Below, in pieces: positions 10,016-17,821 of a DNA stretch of 25,161 bases. Each line of letters starts with the position of its first letter. Position 1 is the stretch's first letter. The DNA comes from Russula earlei (taxonomy: Eukaryota > Basidiomycota > Agaricomycetes > Russulales > Russulaceae). A program made the translations under genes and the position numbers. The notes under the pieces are model-generated. The model was not told where the DNA came from and did not search any database. It was given only the letters and a program-made list of their open reading frames with translations. The stretch is taken from contig JAGFNK010000696.1 of the NCBI GenBank assembly GCA_025769875.1, forward strand, positions 1 through 25,161. Reading direction: 5' to 3'.

Positions 10016-10943
10016 TTAAGAACCGTGCACAAGATCTATGGTTTTGAGATGGTACCTCTCAATTATTTCAAGAGAGTTAGTGGGAATGCAAGGCATAAAA
10101 CAGAAGTGAAGTAACTGGGGGTTGAAGCGGATGGTGTCGACTGTATAAGTCGAATAGTGACATAGAGATATGCAGTTACTGTTTTCCTTGAAATGTAAGT
10201 AACCATAAGCAAAAGCGAGCCATCCGTCCAAGAAGTCGTGTACGATAGATAAGCAAAACGAGCCCTCATAAGCAGGGCGGTAAATAGCGGGCAAGGTAAG
10301 TAGTTTCCTAAACAACGAAGTATTGAAGATGTATGCGATGCGTCCAAGGGGGAAGTCAGCATCCGGGGTGTATATCCCGATGTTGGAACAGATGCCGAAG
10401 GGAGTTAAGTTGTACTCGGTGGCAAGGGCAGCGTTGGAAGGTTCCACAGCAAAAGTGTGGATGATGCGTGCACAGAAGGCGGTTGTGTAGGTGTCTGTGA
10501 AGGTGCGACGACTCAACTGGTCTGTAGTAGGGATGCGTCCCAGGTAGTCTTGGTGATTTAAGTCATGGAGGGGACACCACTGCTTGCAGGAACGATTGGT
10601 GGTGGGAAGGACAAAGTATTGATGAGGGTGGAACTGGAATGCTGTGCAAGGAGGGGCGATCAAGGAAGCCTTCAGGCAAGGGAGGGACGGTCCGCTTGTT
10701 GTTGCTCGTTCTGCGCTGGAGGGGGAGTGCCAATAGGGACAAAGTTGCCTGGAATAGGCTGGGGAATGCTGGGAGACGATGGTGGGGCTGTTGGGGAGTA
10801 CTAGGATGCTGAGGGGCGAGGATGTGTCGACCTGGGTCGATGTCTTCAGTGAGAATGCGAAGGGCAGTGCGTGGGGTAGGTTGCAGAGGAGAAGGGAGGC
10901 GCAAGGAGGTGTTAACCAAAGTGGGGGAGTTAGGAGTGGACAC
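10016..10943 (-). pseudogene. Gypsy-1 pre-gag ORF a, unrecognised, probably frameshifted
   Basis: Two overlapping minus frames look coding. The first (about 10943-10563) is Ser/Pro/Thr-rich, with TPRTALRILTEDIDPGRHIL. The second runs to a stop at 10016 with a globular-looking C-terminal half (TFTDTYTTAFCARIIHTF, FLDGWLAFAYGYLHFKENSN). The change between them near 10600 suggests a frameshift. It starts about 45 nt after the 5' LTR and primer site of gypsy-1. Downstream are a short hairpin (GGTTCTT/AAGAACC) and two AATAAA-like signals (9960-10010), so it could end its own transcript. I recognise no domain. The longer frame up to 11194 overlaps the LTR and I do not trust that extension. Confidence 0.45.
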
Positions 10944-10977
10944 TTGAGCATTGGCTGGTCAATACAGGGATGATGAG

Positions 10978-10987
10978 AGACTGTCCA
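10978..10987 (-). other. Gypsy-1 predicted primer-binding site (self-priming type)
   Basis: Two bases inside the end of the 5' LTR, the minus strand reads TGGACAGTCT. This is exactly complementary to AGACTGTCCA in the LTR (plus coordinates 11276-11285), which starts 32 nt after the beginning of a TATATAA box. This is the layout of Tf1-type self-primed elements, where the mRNA 5' end is the primer. Confidence 0.6.
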
Positions 10988-11275
10988 GATGTCAAGACAC
11001 GTACTGCTGATCACTAAGGACTCAGGAGCAGGTGGGCAAGGGTCGGAACAGATGGTACGCGGTGAGGGCAGTGTTGAACAGGAGGACGAGCCAAACAATG
11101 AGGAGGTACCAGATGGGGACTGGTAGGTGTTGCAAGAGGCAAAGGCGAAGACTAGAGGCCAGTGCAGTGAAGGGGCTTTAGACAAGGCAGTCATTGAAGA
11201 GTACCTTGGAGGTGAGGGGAATCTTTAAACTGAGCAGTTGCAGGGGAGTACCCAGGAGGATGAGAGTATCACAAA

Positions 11276-11317
11276 TGGACAGTCTGACGACTGCCATACT
11301 TCATTGGGGCTTATATA
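11276..11317 (-). promoter_or_regulatory. Gypsy-1 LTR TATA box and probable transcript start
   Basis: On the minus strand TATATAA (11317-11311) is followed 32 nt from its first base by AGACTGTCCA (11285-11276), the sequence complementary to the primer site. The spacing fits a TATA-directed start. Confidence 0.55.
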
Positions 11318-11402
11318 CAGTGTACAGGGTCGATTACAAAGAACTGGGACTATTCTAGATCCCTTGGTACCATCCAATAGGACTACAGAGGCATAAACTT
11401 GC

Positions 11403-12344
11403 TGTCAAGACTCACTGTTGAACTATCCAGTTCAAGAGCGAGGGATAAGCTCAAAGACGAGTTGATAGATGTCCAAGACCGTGTGGGCAAGGAGTAGAGT
11501 CCAGAGTAGCAACAAATACCAGAGAGGTATTGTTACTGTGAGAGTAGAACAATCACGCAGGGAAGAGGCCAGGATAGTCACAAGGGGATGGTCCTTAAAG
11601 GAGTATCCCAGGGATGGAGAGTGCCGTAAACAAATGGACAGTCTGAGGACTGTCCGCTACTTTATTGAGCGCTTATATACTACAAGAGAACTGCTAAATA
11701 GGGAACAAGTCATAACCTTGTTATCAAGCACAATAGAGTGATGAGTAAGAAGTCGGAGGACGCTTACTGAGCATGCTCAGTCATGCTCAGTAAGCTGCTG
11801 AGTAAGAAGCTTCCATTGTCCACGTGTTCACTGCTTTAGTGCACGTGCAAGCACCTGATTCATTTCCTGTTAGTTAGTTTAGGGCCGGTCATTTGAGGAC
11901 TTGTAGTTTGGTTAGGGAGTAGTGTTTATCTTATAAGGCCCTTATATAGTTCTATTATGGTCCTTAGAGTCGACCCTAATACTTCTATTAAGGTCCTTAG
12001 TGTTGCCTTATAGTTCGTTCTATAGTTATTAGAGTTGGTCTAATAACACGTTGTAGGGCCTTTGATACTAGGTTAGTACCTATTGTAGAGTTCCTAGGGT
12101 CGTTCCAAAGGGTCCTTAGGAAGGCCCTAATACTGTCTTTTGTTGCTAGAAGGGTTGCCTTTAAGTGGGGCTTGCTGTATGTCGATTGTGCCGAGAATCA
12201 CTTGCGCAACAATGTGCGTGCGATATTGTGGACACCTCTACTCACCCCTTTTGCTCATGTGAACAGGGTGACACCATAGAGGCTGGGTTTCCTCCTATAA
12301 GGAAGGGTCCTTCGAGGGCCCTCTCTGGGGAATGGTTCATGACA
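11403..12344 (-). repeat. Solo LTR-C (942 bp)
   Basis: The repeat runs TGTCAAGACT...GGTTCATGACA on the plus strand. It matches LTR-A but lacks about 19 bp near 11812. The flanks CTTGC (11398-11402) and CTCAC (12345-12349) differ by two transitions, so the TSD may have decayed. It lies in the 5' LTR of gypsy-1. Transcription is assigned to the minus strand from its TATA box, as for LTR-A. Confidence 0.87.
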
Positions 12345-12400
12345 CTCACTTGTGTCAAGTTTCAGGCTTACTGAGCGCATTACTGATCATTGTGGAGCGA

Positions 12401-12501
12401 TGACATCATTATGATGTCACTGTGGAGTGCTTAGTGAGCCTATGAGGTCACTGTGGAGTCACTCAGTAAGCCATGATGTCATTGGAGCCTCGATGATGTC
12501 A
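12401..12501. promoter_or_regulatory. CRE/ATF-like motif cluster in the gypsy-1 LTR U3
   Basis: A 19-bp palindrome, TGACATCATTATGATGTCA (12401-12419), is followed by TGATGTCA at 12474-12481 and 12494-12501. These resemble bZIP (ATF/CREB) sites. They lie in the U3 (upstream) part of the LTR, where control sites are expected. Function is inferred. Confidence 0.4.
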
Positions 12502-12765
12502 GATGAGTTATGCAACAGTTTCTAAGAGTTTGTGCCACTGTTTAGGGTTCTTGGTGGCTGGGTGACCATGTGGCTGCCACGCGATGATTACCCGATCAGG
12601 AAATGGGTGCCTGGTCATGTTATAGTGCCTTTGCAATAGTGATATCTTGCACCGCAAGAAGGGTAGCCCAAGAAATGGAAGGGAGTTGGTAATGCAAAGT
12701 GAGAGAGGTCTCTCTTGAGTGAAATAGGACAATATATGGCCAGGACCTGGCCTTGGTTCATAACA

Positions 12766-14388
12766 CCCTCTACCTGCTAGGCGACTATGGACTGCAGGCA
12801 GAGCTCTACCACCTAGACCACCTTTACACCCAGCAAGAAATGTTGGAAGCTAACCACAAGGTGCTCGAAGAAGAGGAGAAACAATTGTGCTACAAGCTAG
12901 GTAAATACCTGGCTGAGAAGTGAGGAGTAGAGAGAGGCAGGGCCAAAGCCAAGGAGAGGATGGCGGCAGCCAGAGTATGCTCAGGTTTCTGGGAGTTTAT
13001 TGAAGCAGGCTGTAGCCAGGGAGAAACCCCTCCAGGTGTATGGGCTGAAGAACTCCTCACCAACTACCAGGCTGGACAGCCTATTCCCCCTCTTCCCATC
13101 TTTGTCCCTCAGCTGCCTTTGGCAGACATTGCTCAGGGGTATGATACCCCTACCCCAGAACCAGTACCAGCCAGCCCTACACCTACGACAGTACAAGGGT
13201 ATTCAGAGGAGGAGATTAACGTCCTCCAAACCATGTCAGGCATGTGCCTTTGAGGAGGGGCAGGATCAGAGGCATCACCAAACCCTTTCCCCCAGAGCTC
13301 CATCTACTACCATTCTTATAGCAGTAGTGGAGAAGCATCCACTGTGACAGCTGAGTTCATTCCAGAATGTTAGGATTCTTGCATTCACTCTTATGTTTGC
13401 TTGCTTACCTATGTTTTGGTGACTCATTCCTGCTTACTGTTGCTTAGTGATTCGCTTACTGATTGATGACTGATTGCTTACTGGCTTGATTACTCATTGA
13501 TTACTGATTGATGACAGATACTAGGAAGAGATGACTCATGTGTGAGTCATTTCTGATACTTTCAGATTGTGCTCTGCAGTTTTGGATACTACTGGTTCTC
13601 AGCTATGTGCTCCCCAAGTTTCATATGACTTGGATCACCTGCTATTGAGATATAATATAGATACTCTGATGTACCAACAGTCGAGCCTTACGCTCGACTT
13701 ACTCTCAAGATGAGAAAACATTCCTCTTGTCAAACTATCTCAATTCAAAAGTCAAAGCACTCTAAGTGAAAGAGACTCTTCTCATCTCTTACATCTACTC
13801 ATCCTGAGATAATATCAAAGGATTTGAAGTTTATTGCTTGAACTATATCAAGCAACTCTTTCACTAAGAGTCAGTATTAAGATCAAGGCTGATCTTAACA
13901 CAGAACCTCAGCAACTGAACATGATAGAAGGAAGGAGGAAGAGGAACTGATGCAAGTACTGTGGCGAGGTAGGACATTTCAATAAGTATTGTCCACTGCA
14001 CCACCAGTATTGCCATGACCAGCTGTCAGCGGATGCTGCCTTGCATTGCCTGGTGCCTCCCTATCATTGTTCCTATACACCTGTCAGATTGTGCCCTTTC
14101 CACCGAGGATGGGAAATGGCACACCCAAGCAAGAAGAGGAAGTCCGACCAGGAGAGGGAGGACATTGCTAACCCACACATCCTGCAGGTAGCGAAAGGAG
14201 AAGGGTCTAGGACCCTTCAAGAGCTTTTCACTACGACCCCTCTTGGCTTTGACACATCTCCAGTCAGGAGGTTACCCAGGGACTCTGATAGACTCCCACA
14301 GATCATGTCTCCTTCAGCCATTGCTGAGGAGTCGGAGGCGATAGTAGCCTCAGCATTGGCTGCCTATGAGGTGGCAGAAGAAGGCTGA
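12766..14388 (+). pseudogene. Element E post-pol ORF with CCHC zinc knuckle, decayed and split by a solo LTR
   Basis: One plus frame runs from the edge of gypsy-1: LYLLGDYGLQAELYHLDHL, a Glu/Lys-rich coiled-coil-like stretch (QEMLEANHKVLEEEEKQL), TGA (12921-12923), KAKERMAAARVCSGFWEFIE, a Pro-rich region, TGA (13251-13253), then VTAEFIPE. Leaving out the solo LTR 13368-13900, it continues in frame to PQQLNMIEGRRKRN, TGA (13948-13950), and a CCHC knuckle CKYCGEVGHFNKYC (13951-13992). It ends at TGA 14386-14388. The order coiled coil, Pro-rich, knuckle, polypurine tract, LTR matches the third ORF of gypsy-2. The 5' part of the element is not in view. The role is unknown; the knuckle suggests nucleic-acid binding. 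Confidence 0.65.
13368..13900. repeat. Solo LTR (533 bp), TSD CAGAA
   Basis: The repeat starts TGTTAGGATTC and ends GATCTTAACA, with perfect 5-bp duplications CAGAA at 13363-13367 and 13901-13905. The ORF it interrupts is restored in frame when it is removed. It contains TATAATATA (13651-13659), many short TTACTGATTGATGAC-like repeats (13440-13520), and an AP-1-like inverted repeat (ATGACTCA 13531-13538, TGAGTCAT 13543-13550). It is unrelated to LTRs A-C. Orientation and superfamily are uncertain. Confidence 0.85.
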
Positions 14389-14481
14389 TACACCTTCACC
14401 TTGTCACCTCCTCCCCTTGATGATGATGGTGTTGACCCCACCACTTGATTTTAGAATCATTGGTGTGTTGGACCACCAATC

Positions 14482-14742
14482 TGAAGGAGGGGTGATGTTA
14501 CCGAGTGGTTTGGGGTCCGGAAGATGCCGGAACACCTGAACTATGGACTGCACCATTTGCATCATGCGTGCGTGAGATCTTGATCATTTATGTCTGTTGA
14601 TATCATGTTTGGAACGTGTTGATCGTATCTTTCTCTCCTTTGATGTGTTGAAGAAACAATGAGTTGTTGAACCGGAACCCGAATGGATCAAAGAAGGCGA
14701 AGACCTTCATACAAGGTTCAAGATCCGCTCATAGATGTTACA
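14482..14742 (+). repeat. Element E polypurine tract and start of its 3' LTR
   Basis: A purine tract, GAAGGAGGGGTGA (about 14483-14495), is followed directly by TGTTACCGAGTGG at 14496. Gypsy-2 has the same layout (GAAGGGGGCATGA then TGTTACGAC). The LTR is visible to 14742, where the copia element begins. It either ends there in ATGTTACA or continues beyond the copia element outside the window. No TATA box was seen in the visible part. The bases 14389-14482 hold nothing recognised. Confidence 0.6.
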
Positions 14743-15210
14743 TGTTAGACAGAACTTTAGTATATGCGCTTATGGCAATAGGGTTACGCATACCATGCTA
14801 TCTATCACAAGATGCAGCCTTATGCTGCATCTAGAACATTTCCACATCATGCTTCGCTGAGTGCGTGATATAGTGGACACCTGTAGTCACCTCTTTTGGA
14901 CTTAGGAACAGCCCTGGGTCATAGAGGTATAAATACCATACTTGTAGACGAGTACACACATTGCTCTACACCCCAATATCACTTGAGCATTAGCACAACC
15001 TCTAAGGTGGGTTGCTTGGCCTGTTAGCTGTGCTCTATGCTGCACAACAGGTTATGGGCCCTGCAAGCCATGCACCTTCATTGGCTGCAACGATGGCAAA
15101 GCATCCCTGAAGCCTGCATGCTGTGGCGAGCTAGTCTACCCTATAGGGAGACTATGTCGGCTTGTTTTAATACAAATACTCTTACTGATGACCTCTAAGC
15201 CCTTCTAACA
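14743..15210 (+). repeat. Copia 5' LTR (468 bp)
   Basis: It starts TGTTAGAC and ends TTCTAACA, giving 7-bp terminal inverted repeats TGTTAGA/TCTAACA. A TATAAATA box lies near 14931-14938. The gag ATG comes only 6 nt after the LTR end, so the primer site must be very short or overlap gag. No tRNA complement was recognised there. Confidence 0.8.
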
Positions 15211-15216
15211 GCTACA

Positions 15217-15719
15217 ATGTCGTCGTCTCAACCCTCTGCCCCTGTTGTCCCCATCCTTGATGGTGCAAACTATGGTATTTGGTCAAAGGCTATGAAAGCC
15301 TACCTCATGTCCGTTGGACTGTGGGGTTATTGCAATGGCACTTTTGAACTGCCCACCATCCCTGGACTTCCTCAGGCACCTCTTCCCGAAGAGATTGCTG
15401 CCCAGGCTGTCACTCTGGCAGCTGTGAAAGAATGGAACAAAGGGAATGATATGGCAGTTGGTGATATGGTCCTTAGATCGAGCATCGTGATCCAACAAGA
15501 TCTTACGTCTTTGGATAACGCTGAGACTATCTGGAATCGCCTAAATACCCTTTATGGCATGGCGACGACCACCAGGATCTATAAGGACTTCAAAGAAGCC
15601 ATTTCCATTTGCATTAACCCAAGCCAGCATCCTGGCCCACAAATGGATCGGATACACGCTGCGTTCCAGTGTCTCACTGCATCCTCCCTCATCATTCCTG
15701 ACACCTTACAGGCGCTCAT
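15217..15719 (+). CDS. Copia gag, N-terminal part (interrupted by gypsy-2)
   Basis: The frame starts at ATG 15217 (MSSSQPSAPVVP), just inside the LTR. It has the copia Gag signature near the N-terminus (LDGANYGIWSKAMKAYLMS, then ETIWNRLNTLYG about residue 105), of the UBN2/retrotran-gag type. It is cut after ...DTLQALI by gypsy-2, whose duplicated target CTCAT is at 15715-15719, and continues at 23498. The longer frame running on into the LTR of gypsy-2 is an artefact of the insertion. Joined, gag would be about 413 residues. It forms the virus-like particle. Confidence 0.9.
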
Positions 15720-16316
15720 TGTTACGACTTACCCCCTTGTTGGTTCGTCCATAATCCCTTCCCATCATTGTCCCTTTTATTATCTCCGTTTCCATGGTTA
15801 CCGTTTTATCCCTTGATGGTGATCCCTTATTGTGTTTCATCTATTGTGTTTCACTTATTATGTTTCATCTATTGTTGAGCTACTTTTGCTATTGATCTGC
15901 CTTCTCACTTATTGAGTACTGTACAGCCTCGCTACATACAGTATTTAAGCGCCTGTAAAAGCTGGGGAATGCCCCAAGCTTAGCTTTGTCCCATTTCCTG
16001 TCGCATCCCTTGCCTTGTACACTTTCTCAATCACAACTTGCTTGTGCTGGCCTACACCTTGCTTGACCTGAGCACACCTCAAGGAACCCTTGTGTTCCTC
16101 TTCCTCCTCTGCCTCTCTCTCATCGTCTTCCTCTCCTGTGAAACCAGGAGATCAACTCTGTCTGCGGACCGAGTCATTGTCTGACTCAGCCTTGAGATGC
16201 TAAACCATTGAACCGGTCTCCTTGAGCCGGCCCCACTGAACCCTTGAACCAAGTCACAGGGACTTGGCCCCCACTGAACCTTGAGCTAACGCTCTAACGG
16301 CCGCGACACCGTTACA
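15720..16316 (+). repeat. Gypsy-2 5' LTR (597 bp)
   Basis: It starts TGTTACGACTTACC and ends ACACCGTTACA. A TATTTAA box is at 15942-15948. Compared with the 3' LTR it lacks 10 bp near 15914 and differs at four bases by eye (three near 15792-15801, one near 16281). Confidence 0.95.
15942..15986 (+). promoter_or_regulatory. Gypsy-2 TATA box and predicted transcript 5' end (self-primer)
   Basis: TATTTAA (15942-15948) lies 34 nt before AAGCTTAGCTT (15976-15986). That 11-mer is exactly complementary to the bases just inside the LTR (16318-16328). Spacing and complementarity fit an mRNA that starts near 15976 and primes its own cDNA. Confidence 0.65.
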
Positions 16317-16317
16317 C

Positions 16318-16328
16318 AAGCTAAGCTT
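16318..16328 (+). other. Gypsy-2 predicted primer-binding site (self-priming type)
   Basis: AAGCTAAGCTT, one base after the LTR end, is the reverse complement of AAGCTTAGCTT at 15976-15986. Tf1 of fission yeast, a related chromodomain element, uses an 11-nt pairing of this kind instead of a tRNA. Confidence 0.7.
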
Positions 16329-17821
16329 CCTACTCCATTCTGGAGATCAACCTTGAACTACCATCGAATCATTGGGTCCGTGTCCAACCTAGACCATCCC
16401 CAGACCTTCCCGAACACGTCGTAGGAGCTGCCACTTGGGACAGCTTCCATACTTTTCTTTGCTACATCACCACTGAAAACAACGAAAAACTACCAGTCGA
16501 ATTCATCAATAACCGTTGGTTCGAACTACGACTTAGGAGAGGACAACTCTACACTCACCCAGACCTAGAACTCCTCAGAAACAGCCTTGGATTAGGCTAC
16601 TGGAGGGAAAACGACCCCCTCTACGAACCACCATCAGAATCAGAAGCCTCTTCCACAGAAGGCAACCCCCCTGAACCAGAAAACACCGTTGAAACTCAGA
16701 CACCCTTTGAATCCCCTGCACTAGAACCAGAGGACCCCCTTGAAAACCAGGAACCCATTGAAACCTTAGAAATCGACCCACAGAACCCTCCAGAACCCGA
16801 TATGGCAGCCCAACCCCAAGTCGCTGTACAACCCCCCCAGCTGGCTCCTCAGGCCCCCCAGATGGCTGCTCAGGCCCCTCAGATGGCCGCCCAGGCTCCT
16901 CTAGTCGTCGTTCCACCCCCTCAAGTAGCTGCTCCAGTACCACAAGGCACCAATGGGTCCCTCAGCGGTAAAGAACCCACCGCCTTCACAGGGGAAAGGA
17001 ACAAAACAAAAAGATTCATCATGGAATTCAATCTATTTTGGGGTCTCAATGATGACAAGGCAGTAATGGTCTCCCCATTCAAACGAACAATGCTGGCTCT
17101 CTCCTACATTCAAGGAGAAAAGGTTGAAGAATGGGTCAATTCACAAGCAAATGCACTCAGGGAAAAAGTAAACAGAGCCCAGAACCCCATTAACAGAATG
17201 AACGAAGCATTATGGAATGACTTTGTTACAGACTTTATGTTCAAATTCACTAACACCACGGAGAAAGAGGATGCCCAAGCAGCTCTTGCCAAACATACAA
17301 TGAAGGAGTCCCCTGACGACTACATTTCCACCTTCGAACAACTTCTGAATAAAACAGGGTGGCCAGAAACGGACGTCATCGCTATTGCAAGCTTCAAAAA
17401 TGGTCTAAAAATTGGACTCTACCGTGCAATCTTAAATAGAGATGTCTGGCCCACCACCCTTCAAGAATGGAAGGAGGAGGCCAGAAGACAACATCGACAT
17501 TTCATCACCATCAGAGAAAAACTCAAAGGGAAGACCACACACTCCCCCCCTGAACACAAGACCCATCACCCTGACCGAATGCAAGTGGACGCCGTCAAGG
17601 CCAATTTCAAAAAACTCACTGAAGAAGAAAGGAAACAATTGGCGAAAGAAGGACGATGCTTCCACTGCAGAGAAAAGGGTCACCTTAGCCGAGAATGCCC
17701 TAAAAATACAGCTCCTACCACTTCCAAAGCCCGAATCACCGAATCACCCCCAGAACCAGCTAAAGAAGAAGAACCAGCTTCCATGGTAGCACGCATGAAA
17801 ACCCTACCAGCCGAAGAATGA
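16325..17821 (+). CDS. Gypsy-2 gag, open upstream of its first ATG
   Basis: The frame is open from 16325 (after TAA 16322-16324) to TGA 17819-17821. Its first ATG is at 16802, leaving 159 codons of protein-like sequence without Met before it (TWDSFHTFLCYITTENNEKL, NRWFELRLRRGQLYTHPDL, then an acidic Pro-rich tail). After 16802 come three MAAQ(A/P)PQ-like repeats, a capsid-like region (EPTAFTGERNKTKRFIMEF, WNDFVTDFMFKFTNT, YISTFEQLLNKTGWPETDV), a Lys-rich part and a CCHC knuckle CFHCREKGHLSREC (17657-17698). No lesion is visible. The true start may be a non-AUG codon, a spliced leader exon, or 16802. Its stop overlaps the pol ATG (ATGA, 17818-17821). Confidence 0.85.
   Translation, partial: ASYSILEINLELPSNHWVRVQPRPSPDLPEHVVGAATWDSFHTFLCYITTENNEKLPVEFINNRWFELRLRRGQLYTHPDLELLRNSLGLGYWRENDPLYEPPSESEASSTEGNPPEPENTVETQTPFESPALEPEDPLENQEPIETLEIDPQNPPEPDMAAQPQVAVQPPQLAPQAPQMAAQAPQMAAQAPLVVVPPPQVAAPVPQGTNGSLSGKEPTAFTGERNKTKRFIMEFNLFWGLNDDKAVMVSPFKRTMLALSYIQGEKVEEWVNSQANALREKVNRAQNPINRMNEALWNDFVTDFMFKFTNTTEKEDAQAALAKHTMKESPDDYISTFEQLLNKTGWPETDVIAIASFKNGLKIGLYRAILNRDVWPTTLQEWKEEARRQHRHFITIREKLKGKTTHSPPEHKTHHPDRMQVDAVKANFKKLTEEERKQLAKEGRCFHCREKGHLSRECPKNTAPTTSKARITESPPEPAKEEEPASMVARMKTLPAEE

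Larger units (their letters stand above)
1..12765 (-). mobile_element. Gypsy-1: decayed Ty3/gypsy retrotransposon, 5' part, with nested insertions
   Basis: A minus-strand Ty3/gypsy element. It reads 5' LTR (12765-10990), primer site (10987-10978), two unrecognised ORFs, gag (7474-5976), protease and start of RT (5975-4874), then the rest of RT (299-1), and leaves the window on the left. It is interrupted by solo LTR-C in its LTR, solo LTR-B in its second ORF, and a long-TIR DNA transposon carrying LTR-A in its RT. Several stops, frameshifts and a changed protease active site show it is dead. That the ORFs at 7629-10943 belong to the same element is inferred from strand, continuity and the primer site placed just after the LTR. 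The 3' LTR is not in view. Confidence 0.8.
10990..12765 (-). repeat. Gypsy-1 5' LTR (about 830 bp), split by LTR-C
   Basis: On the minus strand it starts TGTTATGAACC at 12765 and ends GTCTTGACA at 10990, both close to the ends of LTRs A-C (TGTCATGAACC...GTCTTGACA). The TATA region is also similar: about 11270-11320 aligns with the same part of LTR-C. It is therefore a diverged relative of that family. The flanking 5-mers (CCAGA at 10985-10989, CCCTC at 12766-12770) do not match, as expected for the 5' LTR of a longer element rather than a solo LTR. LTR-C is inserted in its U3. Confidence 0.7.

Noticed and set aside
11469..11741. Frame shared with 8363-8566
   Set aside because: It is again LTR sequence covering the TATA and hairpin region on the strand opposite to transcription.
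12508..12732. A 74-residue minus frame, and a plus reading that seems to extend element E's ORF upstream to 12510
   Set aside because: The TGTTATGAACC end at 12765 and the self-priming site place this stretch in the gypsy-1 LTR; the plus reading needs several stops and a frameshift.
13000..13347. A plus frame overlapping the element E ORF
   Set aside because: It is a shadow of the frame that contains the coiled coil and, across the solo LTR, the zinc knuckle.
13440..13520. Possible CRISPR-like or tandem array of TTACTGATTGATGAC-like units
   Set aside because: Units are short, irregular and have no even spacers; this is a repetitive part of an LTR in a eukaryotic genome.
16575..16943. A Gly/Glu-rich minus frame
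   Set aside because: It is the antisense shadow of the Pro/Gln-rich gag region.
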